A DNA stretch of 64,000 nucleotides from NCBI RefSeq assembly GCF_008629685.1, contig NZ_VWSF01000001.1:682001-746000 (forward strand), written 5' to 3'. The notes below the pieces were generated by a model that ran no database searches, was not told the origin of the DNA, and saw only the letters and a list, made by a program, of their open reading frames with translations. Below, piece by piece: positions 17,375-26,544 of the stretch; position 1 is the stretch's first letter, and each line of letters opens with the position of its first letter. Source of the stretch: Adhaeribacter rhizoryzae (GTDB lineage: Bacteria; Bacteroidota; Bacteroidia; Cytophagales; Hymenobacteraceae). Both the position numbers and the translations under genes were made by a program.

Positions 17375-18436
17375 TTATTCGTAGTTAGACAGGAAAAAGT
17401 GTTTTAATATTTTAAATTCATCATCCGAAATAGCCGGGAAGTTGGCGATCCGGAAAGTATTTTTAGCCCAGTTGCCGTAGCCGTTGCCCAATATTATTTC
17501 ATGGCGCAGGGCGTTGCGTTTAATTTCGTCTACTAGTTTTTCGGAGCCTTGCAGCGTAATTACCGTGTTAGAACGTACTTCGGGGTTGGTAACCAAAGGC
17601 GTAAAAGCGGTAAACAAATCGAAAAACTCGTACAAATCCTGGCTCCGTTTTACAATATCGTGGTCGATGGTTTTTATAGGGGCCCGCTGTTCCATAACCT
17701 GCTGCATCAGGTAAATATTCAGCACATTGGGGGTATTGGTAGTCTGGAAATTAAGCATTTTCTCGTAAAGCGTTACCAGGCTGTTGTAATGCCCCCGTTC
17801 GTTTATTTCTTTGGCCCGGAAAATAGTACGCGGCGAGCAAACCATTATGCCCAAGCCGGCCGGCAAACCAAAGCATTTCTGCACCGAAGCGTACCAAATA
17901 TCGGCTTTAATATATTTTAAAGAAATACCCGCCATCGAAGACGTGGCATCTACGGCAACGAGTGCATCGCGGTAGCGGTTAAACAAATTCAGAATGGTGG
18001 TTTCCTTAATTTGGGTGCCGTTGGCGGTTTCGTTTTGGGTAATGCAAACCAGTTCGGTATCGGCATCGGCGTCCAGGTCTTTCACCGGAATTTCATCGTT
18101 TACCCCAAATTTAAAACCTTTTGCTTCGGGCCTGATTTTACGCACGTACTGCAGCCATTTTTCGCCGAACGCACCGTTGTATAAGTGGTAACTTTTTTTG
18201 CGGGTAAGGCTTTGGGCAATTATTTCCCAACACTCAGTGGCCGACGAAACAAAGAAAATGTAATAATCTTGCGGAATATTTAATTTTTTACGCAACAGCC
18301 CTACTACGTTTCTGCTGAGTTGCACGAAACGGTCGGAGCGGTGCGGAATGCTTAAGATGCCTTCGTCGTAGGCCATAGCCATATAATCCCGCACTTCGGG
18401 GTAAACTTTAGACGGTCCTGGATAAAAGGTCAGCAT
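17375..18436 (-). CDS. Class V aminotransferase
   Basis: 353-residue PLP enzyme of the alanine-glyoxylate/serine-pyruvate/phosphoserine aminotransferase group. It begins MLTFYPGPSKVYPEV, has SSATECWE for the PLP phosphate, AVDATSSMAG with the ring-binding Asp, and SVQKCFGLPAG with the Schiff-base lysine. It is close in length to SerC (about 360) and is often annotated as such in Bacteroidota, but no serA neighbour is present to support serine synthesis. Read as an aminotransferase with unproven substrate. It is 64 bases downstream of aroQ. Confidence 0.85.
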   Translation of the reverse strand: MLTFYPGPSKVYPEVRDYMAMAYDEGILSIPHRSDRFVQLSRNVVGLLRKKLNIPQDYYIFFVSSATECWEIIAQSLTRKKSYHLYNGAFGEKWLQYVRKIRPEAKGFKFGVNDEIPVKDLDADADTELVCITQNETANGTQIKETTILNLFNRYRDALVAVDATSSMAGISLKYIKADIWYASVQKCFGLPAGLGIMVCSPRTIFRAKEINERGHYNSLVTLYEKMLNFQTTNTPNVLNIYLMQQVMEQRAPIKTIDHDIVKRSQDLYEFFDLFTAFTPLVTNPEVRSNTVITLQGSEKLVDEIKRNALRHEIILGNGYGNWAKNTFRIANFPAISDDEFKILKHFFLSNYE

Positions 18437-18500
18437 GCTTTAGTTGGGTAAGGTGTAAAAAGAAATTTGGAACGCACGGGTTTAAGCGGGCAAATGGCAG

Positions 18501-18956
18501 CTACGAATTTTTAAGCGCGAAGCCTACTTTATTCGGCCGCAAACTTAAAAAATATTGCAGCGCCAACCGGTAACTTTCCAGCCCGAAACCGCAAATGCTA
18601 CCCTGGCAACGAGCAGCAATTAAACTTTTATGACGAAACGCTTCGCGGGCGTAAATATTGGAAATGTGTACTTCTATAACGGGCGTGGTAATGGCACCAA
18701 TAGCATCCGAAATAGCCAACGATGTGTGCGTATAAGCGCCGGCGTTTAAAATAATGCCTTTGTAGCTGAAACCAACTTCGTGAATTTTATCAATCAGCGT
18801 GCCTTCGGTGTTCGACTGAAAATATTCCAGTTCTACATCGGGGTAAGTGGTTTTCAGTTCTTCGAAATAATGCTCGAACGAGCGGCTGCCGTAAACCGAT
18901 TTTTCGCGTACGCCCAGTAAGTTTAAATTAGGGCCATTTATGATAATATATTTCAT
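18501..18956 (-). CDS. aroQ: 3-dehydroquinate dehydratase, type II
   Basis: Third step of the shikimate pathway. The 151 residues contain NGPNLNLLG (7-15), catalytic Tyr22 with the flexible-lid arginine (R17), NAGAYTHTS in the middle and the active-site HISN stretch. Length and motifs are complete. A TACCTTTG on the minus strand at 18991-18998 lies at a suitable distance for a promoter. Confidence 0.95.
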   Translation of the reverse strand: MKYIIINGPNLNLLGVREKSVYGSRSFEHYFEELKTTYPDVELEYFQSNTEGTLIDKIHEVGFSYKGIILNAGAYTHTSLAISDAIGAITTPVIEVHISNIYAREAFRHKSLIAARCQGSICGFGLESYRLALQYFLSLRPNKVGFALKNS

Positions 18957-18990
18957 CTGCTAAAAAGGCTAAGTTAAATCCATAGTTTTG

Positions 18991-18998
18991 CAAAGGTA
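18991..18998 (-). promoter_or_regulatory. Candidate -7 element for aroQ
   Basis: On the minus strand this reads TACCTTTG, an exact TAnnTTTG, 35 bases before the aroQ ATG (leader of about 28). No TTTG box at 19-21 bases upstream. Confidence 0.5.
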
Positions 18999-19098
18999 CA
19001 TACCTATTAAATAAACTTAGTAAATTACTAAATATTTATCCAGAATAGTGGAAGGCCTTATTTTGGTTCTTTCCGCTGTACTATAACCCAACATTTAA

Positions 19099-19998
19099 AT
19101 GAACTGGTCTGTCCTGATAAAACAATTTGAAGCTTACCTGCAACTGGAAAAATCTTTGTCGGGGAACTCGGTAGAGGCTTATTTGCGCGATATTAGGAAG
19201 TTAACGCAGTTTCTGGATTTAAAAGGCTACAAAATGAATCCGCTGGATATGCAGCCGGCTATTATTCAGGAGTTTCTGGAATGGGTAAACGAATTGGGCA
19301 TGACGCCGCACTCCCAAGCGCGCACCTTATCGGGCATCCGGGCTTTTTACAAGTTCCTGATTATGGAAGATTTAATATCTGCCGACCCGACCGAAACCAT
19401 AGAAGCACCCAAACTCGACCGCAAACTGCCCGATACCTTAAACGTAGAAGAAATAGAGCAACTGTTTAACGCCATTGATGTTTCTACGCCCGAAGGCACC
19501 CGCAACAAAGCCATGCTCGAAACCTTGTACAGTTCGGGTTTGCGGGTAAGCGAATTGGTAGAACTCCGGATTAGTAATTTTTATGAATCGCTGGGCTTTT
19601 TAAAAGTAACCGGTAAAGGCGACAAAGAACGGTTGGTGCCCATTGGTCGCGATGCCTTAAAATATATCCGGATTTACCTCGACGGAATTAGGTGCCATTT
19701 ACAAATAAAAAAAGGTAACGAAGATTTTATTTTCCTGAACCGCCGCGGAGCTAAACTAACGCGCGTAATGGTTTTTACCATTATAAAACAACTGGCTCAG
19801 AAGGTTGGGTTAAATAAACAAATTAGTCCGCACACGTTCCGGCACTCTTTTGCTACGCACCTGATTGAAGGCGGCGCCGATTTGCGGGCCGTGCAGGAAA
19901 TGCTGGGTCACGAATCTATTACCACCACCGAAATATATACCCACCTGGATAGGGATTATTTAAAGCAAATAATCAAAGATTTTCACCCGCGGAGTTAA
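19099..19998 (+). CDS. xerD: Site-specific tyrosine recombinase XerD
   Basis: Resolves chromosome dimers at dif together with XerC. The 299 residues show the N-terminal core-binding domain (1-105) and the catalytic domain with all expected residues: R149 (SGLRVSEL), K173, H245 and R248 (HTFRH), H271 (LGHES) and nucleophile Y280 (EIYTH). It is stand-alone, away from integron or phage genes, and of normal length, so a chromosomal Xer protein is more likely than an integrase of a mobile element. XerC versus XerD is a family-level choice. Confidence 0.92.
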   Translation: MNWSVLIKQFEAYLQLEKSLSGNSVEAYLRDIRKLTQFLDLKGYKMNPLDMQPAIIQEFLEWVNELGMTPHSQARTLSGIRAFYKFLIMEDLISADPTETIEAPKLDRKLPDTLNVEEIEQLFNAIDVSTPEGTRNKAMLETLYSSGLRVSELVELRISNFYESLGFLKVTGKGDKERLVPIGRDALKYIRIYLDGIRCHLQIKKGNEDFIFLNRRGAKLTRVMVFTIIKQLAQKVGLNKQISPHTFRHSFATHLIEGGADLRAVQEMLGHESITTTEIYTHLDRDYLKQIIKDFHPRS

Positions 19999-20024
19999 AA
20001 TATTCGTCCTGGTTTAGGCTTAAG

Positions 20025-20474
20025 TTAAAATTTTTGGATGAGGTAAACGCCAGCTAACAGTAACAGTACGCCAGCTACCCGGAGCCAGCTAACCGGGTGC
20101 TGCGGGAAACCAATTACCCCAAAATGGTCGAAAATAACGGCAAAAATTAGCTGGCCACCTACAATAAACCCAAAAGTGCTGGCGGCTCCAATACGCGGTG
20201 CCACTACAATTACCGAAATAATATAAAATACGCCCAAAGCGCCGCCAATCCATTTCCACCAGCTAATACCCGCAATGGTTTTAACTGAAGGTAATAAGTG
20301 CGTAGAAGTAAAAAGTACGTAAGTAACCAGAATGGTAGTACCTACCAGGAAAGAAATCATGGCGGTAATAACGGGGTTACCTACTGCTAATCGTAACTGG
20401 GCATTAGCTCCTGCCTGAATAGTTACGGCTAACCCGGCGAGTAAGGCAATCAGGTAAAATATTTCCTTTGGCAT
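20025..20474 (-). CDS. Small DMT-family transporter (DUF606/YdcZ-like)
   Basis: 149 residues with five hydrophobic segments, the half-size form of the drug/metabolite transporter fold (EamA/DUF606). It begins MPKEIFYLIALLAGLAVTIQ with QAGANAQLR following, typical of DUF606. Such half-size proteins work as dimers. Substrate unknown. It converges with xerD with 26 bases between stops. An exact TACCTTTG on the minus strand at 20495-20502, 20 bases upstream of the ATG, may be its -7 element. Confidence 0.82.
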   Translation of the reverse strand: MPKEIFYLIALLAGLAVTIQAGANAQLRLAVGNPVITAMISFLVGTTILVTYVLFTSTHLLPSVKTIAGISWWKWIGGALGVFYIISVIVVAPRIGAASTFGFIVGGQLIFAVIFDHFGVIGFPQHPVSWLRVAGVLLLLAGVYLIQKF

Positions 20475-20494
20475 AAATCAGGCGTGTTTTCTGG

Positions 20495-20502
20495 CAAAGG
20501 TA
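20495..20502 (-). promoter_or_regulatory. Candidate -7 element for the DMT transporter
   Basis: TACCTTTG on the minus strand, 20 bases before the ATG at 20474, with no TTTG box at the expected distance. It predicts a leader of about 13 bases. Confidence 0.4.
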
Positions 20503-20529
20503 AAGAATAGGAGTTGCATAAACGCCTGC

Positions 20530-21816
20530 TTAATTAAGGGTAAACGCGGTTACTTTTTTATTTTTTTCGTAGCTGTCGCGGGCTTTTACCAGGGTATCTA
20601 TCCACGACGATAACCGGTACGATTTCTGGTGAAAATACGATTGGTATTTGGTAAGGTAATTAATGCATTTCTGGTACTGGTGGGCATCGAGCCAGGGTTT
20701 AATCCGGAGCTTTAGTACCGTAATGGCTTGTTCGGTAGGCGCGGCCAAGGCAATGTAAGCATCTACCTGGTCTTCTTCAAAACCCAGAAAATTAGTGTTC
20801 AGCATTTTAGCACCAAACTGCGATAATTCAATATCGTTTTCAAGCTGGTAAGGTTCGCGGTAATTAGGGTAGCGCGCTTTAAAGGCTTCGTACGATTCGG
20901 GGGTGCCGCTGTCGTTATACAACACATAAAGCTTGTCCCAGGCATTGCGTACGTTGCGGTTATTGGGGTATTTAGAAATAAAATCTTCGTAATCTTTAAT
21001 AGACGGAAACGAGGTAAAGCGGGCGTAAATACTGTCTTCGGCCCATTTGCGATACTTGCTGTCGGGGTTTTCGTTTACAAATTTTTCGTAGCCTTCCAGC
21101 GAGTTTTCGGTGAGCAGCGATTTAAACTCCAGTTGCTCAAATTTTACAATGGCCTCTTCCAGGTAGGGGCTTTCCTGAAAATTCGCGATAAAGTTTTTGT
21201 AAGCTTGTAAGGTGCCGTCGGCGGTAAAAGTTTTGTAAAGCAGCAAATCGTATGTTTTCCGGGCTTCCGGTATTTTTTTCGATTTCGGATATTTTTTCAT
21301 GTAGTTGGCGTAGGCCTCGTACGTGTTTACTTTCTGCACAATTAAATATTCCAGTTGGCTTTTCAGAATTTCGGCGCTTTCGAGTTGGGGCGAGGTAACA
21401 TGGGTTTTCATAAACTGCTCCAGGGCCTCGGGATCATTGGCTAATACAGCGTTCTGAAAAGCAACTGAATCGATGTGTTGCTGCAAAGCCAGAATTTTAT
21501 TTTCCTGTACTTCGGTTTTGCTTAATTTTTTGCGGCCTTTTTCGTCGAGCTGTTTGTACATTTCGCGGGCGTTTACCACATGCACGTAGGCCCGCTCAAT
21601 ATCGTATTGCGCAAAGCTCTTCTGCGCCAATATTTTACTTAAGCCGTAAGAAGCCACCACATCGTTGGGGTTATCGGCCAGCCTGTCGGAGAAAATAGCA
21701 AAGGCTTTATCGTATTTTTTTTGGCTTAAGGCTTTTAAACCTTTATCGAGCGCAAATGCCGGGTTTAATAAAAAAGTATAAAGCAATATAAACGCCAGCG
21801 GCCTGAGTAAATTCAT
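20530..21816 (-). CDS. Exported TPR-like repeat protein
   Basis: 428 residues with a signal peptide (1-22, ending in FALD) and an all-helical, repeat-rich body. The first repeat (KGLKALSQKKYDKAFAIFSD) is a TPR, and several later units share the pattern Y-x-x-F/Y-x-x-x-[YF]P-x-S/N-[KR], for example YANYMKKYPKSKK, YEKFVNENPDSKY and YEDFISKYPNNRN. Bacteroidota have related proteins in which such an N-terminal part is followed by a propeller and OmpA domain; neither is present here. Likely a periplasmic scaffold, function unknown. Confidence 0.75.
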   Translation of the reverse strand: MNLLRPLAFILLYTFLLNPAFALDKGLKALSQKKYDKAFAIFSDRLADNPNDVVASYGLSKILAQKSFAQYDIERAYVHVVNAREMYKQLDEKGRKKLSKTEVQENKILALQQHIDSVAFQNAVLANDPEALEQFMKTHVTSPQLESAEILKSQLEYLIVQKVNTYEAYANYMKKYPKSKKIPEARKTYDLLLYKTFTADGTLQAYKNFIANFQESPYLEEAIVKFEQLEFKSLLTENSLEGYEKFVNENPDSKYRKWAEDSIYARFTSFPSIKDYEDFISKYPNNRNVRNAWDKLYVLYNDSGTPESYEAFKARYPNYREPYQLENDIELSQFGAKMLNTNFLGFEEDQVDAYIALAAPTEQAITVLKLRIKPWLDAHQYQKCINYLTKYQSYFHQKSYRLSSWIDTLVKARDSYEKNKKVTAFTLN

Positions 21817-21977
21817 AATCTGCTAATTCAAATAAAATATATGCCTTTAACGAAAAAAAAGCTTAGTAAAGATATATCATACAGCACAAAAGGGCACGCA
21901 TTAAATTTAAAGTTACGGATTTTTTAACAACAAAACATTAAGCCGGGCATATTGTAATCAGGTAAACTTAAACCTGG

Positions 21978-22352
21978 CTAGTCTAAATCCGGAAGCTCGG
22001 TTAGTTCTACTACGTGACCATCGGGGTCGCGCACAAATATTTGCCACATGCCATCGGGGCGTTGTTTAGGACCCGCAAACGTAACTTGTTTAGCCTTTAA
22101 GTCGGCTTCTGCTGCTCTAATTGATTTTACGCGCACCGCAAAGTGGTTGCCGCGGGGTTCGGCTACTACCGGGTTAGTGCGTTCGCCAATTAAATGCAGT
22201 TGCTGAACGGGGCCAATCCGGAACCAGGCCCCCGGAAACGTAAAAGCCGGCCGAGCCATAGGCGGCAAGTTGAGAACATCTTCGTAAAAACGGCAACTGG
22301 CGGCTACATCCTGCACGTGCAAGGCAACATGGTTTAAATCTAATATTTCCAA
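21978..22352 (-). CDS. VOC family protein
   Basis: 124 residues, one glyoxalase-like domain: LDLNHVALHVQDVAASCRFY at the start, RGNHFAVRV in the middle and FVRDPDGHVVEL at the end. H8, the central H and the terminal E could form a metal site as in glyoxalase I. The substrate is unknown. It is unrelated in context to the other VOC gene at 13.0 kb and its sequence is clearly different. Confidence 0.88.
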   Translation of the reverse strand: MEILDLNHVALHVQDVAASCRFYEDVLNLPPMARPAFTFPGAWFRIGPVQQLHLIGERTNPVVAEPRGNHFAVRVKSIRAAEADLKAKQVTFAGPKQRPDGMWQIFVRDPDGHVVELTELPDLD

Positions 22353-22380
22353 GGCTAGGTTAAAGGTGTTTTAATATTAA

Positions 22381-22632
22381 ACAACTGCTAAATAAATAAA
22401 TTAATCCTGATTCTCCTGCTATATTTCCCAGGGGAATAGCCAAGGTGTCCGCATAAGCTGGTAATAGAAGCTTTTAAGGAACAAAACTGCCTCAAAGAGC
22501 CCGACCAGATATTGGAAAGAATAGCCCGGAAACGCAGCGCCCGAAATAATTTTTCGGTTAAAAATTGTAGAAAGTATATGTTTTCCTATTTTACAGATTA
22601 AAAGATACTGTTCACCACAAATTCACCAACTA
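22381..22632 (+). other. Intergenic region before the ABC importer, with possible decayed coding sequence
   Basis: In one plus-strand frame bases 22447-22602 read about 51 codons without a stop (beginning P-R-C-P-H-K-L-V-I-E-A and ending in F-T-D-stop) but without a good start codon. The composition is protein-like, yet I recognise no family. It may be a gene remnant or chance. No promoter match for the 22633 gene was found. Confidence 0.3.
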
Positions 22633-23655
22633 ATGATTAATCACCTGCACGCTCGCTTAACTTATTTAACGGTTTTGCTGCTTTTGGCCGGAATAATATT
22701 TACAACTGCCTGTAATCGTTCCGATTCTACAGGACAAAGCGGTGAGGCCGCCGGCGAAAAATTACGCATTGCCGTTATTCCCAAAGGAACTACGCATTTA
22801 TTCTGGAAATCGGTACACGCCGGGGCCGCCAAAGCTGGCCAGGAACTAGGCGTTGAAATAATTTGGCAAGGTCCGCAAAAAGAAGACGACCGGCAATTGC
22901 AGATACAGGTGGTACAAAATTTTGTGAGCCGCGAAGTAGATGGCATTGTGCTGGCGCCGCTGGACGAACGCAGTTTGGTACCGCCCGTGAAAGCAGCGCG
23001 TAACCGTAAAATTCCGGTTGTCATCTTCGATTCTGATTTAGCTTCTAAAGATTACGAAAGCTTTGTGGCTACCGATAATTACGCCGGCGGCAAACTGGCA
23101 GCCCAACGCATGGCCGAAGTGCTGCAAGGCAAAGGCAACGTTATTGTACTGCGTTACGCCGAAGGATCGGCCAGCACCACCGCCCGCGAAAATGGTTTTA
23201 TGGATGGCTTAAAAGAATACGCGCCGCAGGTTAAAATAATTTCTTCTAACCAATACGCGGGGGCCACCATGGAAAAAGCTTACCAGGCTTCTCAGAATAT
23301 ATTAAACCGGTTTAGCGAGGTAGATGGTATTTTCTGCGCCAACGAATCGAGTACGCAAGGTATGTACCGCGCCTTACAAACATCTGGTAAAGCCGGTAAA
23401 GTTAAATTAATTGGTTTTGATGCCAATGAGACCTTACTAAAAGCTATGCAAGACGGGCATTTGCACGGGTTGGCGGTGCAAGATCCTTTCCGGATGGGTT
23501 ACGAAGGTGTTAAAACGGCGGTGGCTGTTATCCAGAAAAAACCTTACGAGAAACGCTTAGATACCGGGGTGGTGATGATTACCAAAGAAAACATGGATAG
23601 CCCCGAAAACGAAGAATTGCTGAACCCAGACCTGGATAAATGGCTGGAAGAATAA
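22633..23655 (+). CDS. Sugar ABC transporter substrate-binding lipoprotein (RbsB-like)
   Basis: 340-residue periplasmic-binding protein of the ribose/galactose group (peripla_BP_4). It has an N-terminal lipoprotein signal (hydrophobic 10-25, then TTACN, so C27 is the lipidation site), a Ser/Gly linker, and the fold from LRIAVIPKGTTHLFWKSV onward, with DGIVLAPLDERSLV and IGFDANETLL as family landmarks. It delivers a pentose or related sugar to the permease. It is the first gene of a complete binding protein-ATPase-permease set. No sugar kinase or repressor is linked, so the ligand is open. Confidence 0.9.
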   Translation: MINHLHARLTYLTVLLLLAGIIFTTACNRSDSTGQSGEAAGEKLRIAVIPKGTTHLFWKSVHAGAAKAGQELGVEIIWQGPQKEDDRQLQIQVVQNFVSREVDGIVLAPLDERSLVPPVKAARNRKIPVVIFDSDLASKDYESFVATDNYAGGKLAAQRMAEVLQGKGNVIVLRYAEGSASTTARENGFMDGLKEYAPQVKIISSNQYAGATMEKAYQASQNILNRFSEVDGIFCANESSTQGMYRALQTSGKAGKVKLIGFDANETLLKAMQDGHLHGLAVQDPFRMGYEGVKTAVAVIQKKPYEKRLDTGVVMITKENMDSPENEELLNPDLDKWLEE

Positions 23656-23701
23656 TAGCTTTATTTAATTATTAAACACAGCGTTGTTAAGTTAATAAAA
23701 C

Positions 23702-25228
23702 ATGCAGCAAGATACGGCAGCCGCCGGTAATTGGCTTTTGAGTCTGGAGAATATGGCCAAAAGTTTTGGCCCGGTTAAAGCTTTGCGGCAGGTAAACTTG
23801 CAGGTTAAAGCCGGTGAGGTACATGCCTTAGTGGGCGAAAATGGTGCCGGTAAAAGTACTTTAATGAAAGTGCTCAGCGGGGCGCATAAACCCGATAGCG
23901 GCAACATGTACCTGAACGGCCGGGAATATAAACCCGGTTCGCCGGCCCAGGGCAGGCTGGCCGGTATTGCCATGATTTACCAGGAATTAATGCTGGCGCC
24001 GCACCTGACCGTAGAAGAAAATATTTTATTGGGTCTGGAAAAAACAAAGCTGGGATTTCTGCAAAACCAAAAGCAACAGGTACACGAAGCACTAGCCTGG
24101 CTAGGGCAGGAAGATTTGCAACCCAATACCCCCGTAAACCAGTTAAGCATTGGCAAGCAGCAACTCGTAGAAATTGCCCGGGCTTTGGTTACCGATGCCC
24201 GCGTGGTAATAATGGATGAGCCAACCAGTTCTTTAACCGCCGCCGATGCCCAGGCCTTATTTGGCGTAATCCGGCGGTTAAAAGATAAAGGCATTTCGGT
24301 TATTTATATCAGTCATTTTTTAGAAGAAGTATTTGGGGTTTGCGACCGTTATACTGTGCTGCGCGACGGCGAAACCGTAGCTACCGGTAATCTTACTGAT
24401 ATTTCTACGCCCGGTTTAATCCGGCACATGATTGGCCGCTCCGTTGATGAATTATACCCGGCTATTCCGCACGAGTTAAGCGAAACCGTATTACAAGTAG
24501 ATAACCTGGTTACCCAGCCTTACCACAAAACAATTTCTTTTGCTTTGCGCCGCGGCGAAATATTAGGCATATCGGGCCTGGTAGGGGCGGGCCGTTCCGA
24601 AATAATCCGGAGTATTTTTGGTTTGGAAAAAGTACACCAAGGTCAGGTTAAAATCAAAAATAAACCCGAATTACAAGCCATTTACCTCAACCCAAACCAG
24701 GCCCTGAACGCCGATTTAGATTTACTCAGCGAAAACCGCAAGGAAGAAGGTTTAGCTTTAAATTTATCGATTGCTACTAATCTAACGTTATCGGCTTTAG
24801 GTAAATACGCCAAAAACGGCTTGCTCAACTTAAAAAAAGAGCAAGCCGGTGCCGCCGACTGGATGCAGCAGCTACAGGTAAAAAGCCAAAGTCCTTTAGC
24901 GCCTATCAGTAGTTTGTCGGGGGGCAACCAGCAAAAAGTTTGCATTGCCCGCTTGCTGCACCACGATAGCGATATTTTATTTTTAGACGAGCCCACCCGG
25001 GGTATTGATGTAGGCAGCAAAGCCGAAATTTACCGCCTTATCCAGACTTTAGCCGGACAAGGCAAAGCCATTGTGGTAGTTAGTTCGTACCTGCCGGAGT
25101 TGCTGGGTATTTGCGATACCTTGGGCGTGATGTACCGGGGGCAGCTATCAAACATTAAACCAGTAAAAGCCTGGACCGAAGATGATATTATGCACTTTGC
25201 TACCTCGGGAATGGAAACTGCCAGTTAA
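23702..25228 (+). CDS. Sugar ABC transporter ATP-binding protein (RbsA-like)
   Basis: 508 residues with two tandem ABC domains, the layout of RbsA/MglA/XylG. The first half has Walker A GENGAGKST, signature LSIGKQQLVEIARAL and Walker B VVIMDEPTS. The second half has a degenerate Walker A (GLVGAGRSE, lacking the GKS/T lysine), signature LSGGNQQKVCIAR and Walker B ILFLDEPT. The asymmetry is normal for this family. It follows the binding protein by 46 bases. A 156-base gap with a long hairpin separates it from the permease. Confidence 0.93.
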   Translation: MQQDTAAAGNWLLSLENMAKSFGPVKALRQVNLQVKAGEVHALVGENGAGKSTLMKVLSGAHKPDSGNMYLNGREYKPGSPAQGRLAGIAMIYQELMLAPHLTVEENILLGLEKTKLGFLQNQKQQVHEALAWLGQEDLQPNTPVNQLSIGKQQLVEIARALVTDARVVIMDEPTSSLTAADAQALFGVIRRLKDKGISVIYISHFLEEVFGVCDRYTVLRDGETVATGNLTDISTPGLIRHMIGRSVDELYPAIPHELSETVLQVDNLVTQPYHKTISFALRRGEILGISGLVGAGRSEIIRSIFGLEKVHQGQVKIKNKPELQAIYLNPNQALNADLDLLSENRKEEGLALNLSIATNLTLSALGKYAKNGLLNLKKEQAGAADWMQQLQVKSQSPLAPISSLSGGNQQKVCIARLLHHDSDILFLDEPTRGIDVGSKAEIYRLIQTLAGQGKAIVVVSSYLPELLGICDTLGVMYRGQLSNIKPVKAWTEDDIMHFATSGMETAS

Positions 25229-25231
25229 AAT

Positions 25232-25310
25232 ATTTAAACGCTTTTATTTAAGAGAAAACCAAAAGGCATTTGCTTAGAAAGGTTTCTCCCAAACAGATAA
25301 GCGTTTAAAT
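25232..25310 (+). repeat. Long-range inverted repeat between the ABC ATPase and permease genes
   Basis: The 12-bp arms 25232-25243 and 25299-25310 (ATTTAAACGCTT and its complement) are perfect. Between them a second, imperfect pair, GAGAAAACC (25252-25260) with GGTTTCTC (25281-25288), can stack inside. The pair begins three bases after the ATPase stop. It may be an mRNA-stabilising or processing structure inside the operon; it has no T-tract. Confidence 0.75.
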
Positions 25311-25384
25311 GCTGCCCTGATTAAAAAAAATAAAATCTTTAAAATATATAACCTAAACGCCAGTCGTTTATCGCTCCCCACCAC

Positions 25385-26365
25385 ATGAATATTACCGGTA
25401 AAAAAGTATTGTCTCAGTTTGGCCCCTTTCTGGGGTTAATTTTTGTTTTTGTATTATTTTCTATTCTTTGCCCGCCGGCTTTTACTTCGGTTTATAATAT
25501 TAAAACCATTCTTACCCAAAGTGTAATTGTGGGTATCGCCGCCTTTGGCATGACCATGATTATTATTTCGGGGGGCATAGATTTAAGTGTGGGTTCGCAG
25601 ATTGCCTTGGGTACGGTAGTTATTGCTACGGTCCTGAACATGGGAAATACCGGCGCCGAGATGGGTTTTATGTGGCCTTTGCTGGCTGCTTTGGCGGCTA
25701 TTGCAGCTTGTGGGGTTTGTGGTTTTATTATTGGGCGGTTTATTTCGCGGTTTACGATTGTGCCGTTTATTGTAACGTTGGGTATGATGCAGATTGCCCG
25801 CGGTGTAGCCAAATGGATTGCCAAAGAACAAACCGTAACCACCCCACCCAACTGGCTGCAGGATTTAATGCTCCTCGACCCCCAACCTGAGTGGCTGTTT
25901 TTCGGGCCAGGGGTTTGGATAACACTTATATTATTTGTTTTGGTAACCATATTGCTACGGTACACGGTTTTTGGCCGATATGTATTTGCCATTGGCTCCA
26001 ACGAACAAACCGCCCGCCTGTGCGGCATTCCGGTTAAATATTACAAAACGGCCATTTACACCTTCAGCGCTTTTTTTACCGGTATTGCTTCTATTATGCA
26101 GTACAGTAACTTAACCGTAGGCGATCCCACGGCGGCTAACGGCATGGAACTCGATATTATTGCGGCGGTGGTAATTGGGGGTGGCTCGCTGAGTGGCGGC
26201 GAAGGCAGTGCTTTAGGGTCTATTATTGGGGCCTTAATTATGGCTGTCCTGCGCAACGGCTGCAATATGTTGGGTTTACCTAACTACGTGCAGGAAATTA
26301 TTATTGGGGTAATTATTGTGGGCGCTGTACTAGTTGATAGGTTAAAGCACCGGATTAAGGCTTAA
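25385..26365 (+). CDS. Sugar ABC transporter permease (RbsC-like)
   Basis: 326-residue inner-membrane permease of the BPD_transp_2 family, with eight to ten membrane segments. Characteristic stretches are IISGGIDLSVGSQIAL near 60-75, the cytoplasmic coupling segment GSNEQTARLCGIPVKYYK and the late AAVVIGGGSLSGGEGS. It completes the importer begun at 22633. The last gene of the unit; the next gene is convergent. Confidence 0.93.
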   Translation: MNITGKKVLSQFGPFLGLIFVFVLFSILCPPAFTSVYNIKTILTQSVIVGIAAFGMTMIIISGGIDLSVGSQIALGTVVIATVLNMGNTGAEMGFMWPLLAALAAIAACGVCGFIIGRFISRFTIVPFIVTLGMMQIARGVAKWIAKEQTVTTPPNWLQDLMLLDPQPEWLFFGPGVWITLILFVLVTILLRYTVFGRYVFAIGSNEQTARLCGIPVKYYKTAIYTFSAFFTGIASIMQYSNLTVGDPTAANGMELDIIAAVVIGGGSLSGGEGSALGSIIGALIMAVLRNGCNMLGLPNYVQEIIIGVIIVGAVLVDRLKHRIKA

Positions 26366-26544
26366 GATTAGTTCTGATTCTTAATATTCGCAACCATTTG
26401 CTCTGACTGTGTAGGCCTAACTTTGAATTGAAAGGTTTACTAAATGAGGTGAGTAGTTTAAGTTGATTCATAGAATGAATTAGATTTTAGTGGCGCAATT
26501 AGAATTTAAAAATGACTCACAGCTTATAACCCTCAGCATCCTGA

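Noticed and set aside
18983-18990. TAGTTTTG on the plus strand as a promoter for xerD
   Set aside because: It matches the -7 consensus but is 109 bases from the ATG, lacks a -33 box, and overlaps the better minus-strand element of aroQ.
19099-19998. Tyrosine recombinase as evidence for a mobile element
   Set aside because: No attachment-site repeats, cargo or excisionase nearby, and size and motifs fit the chromosomal Xer protein.
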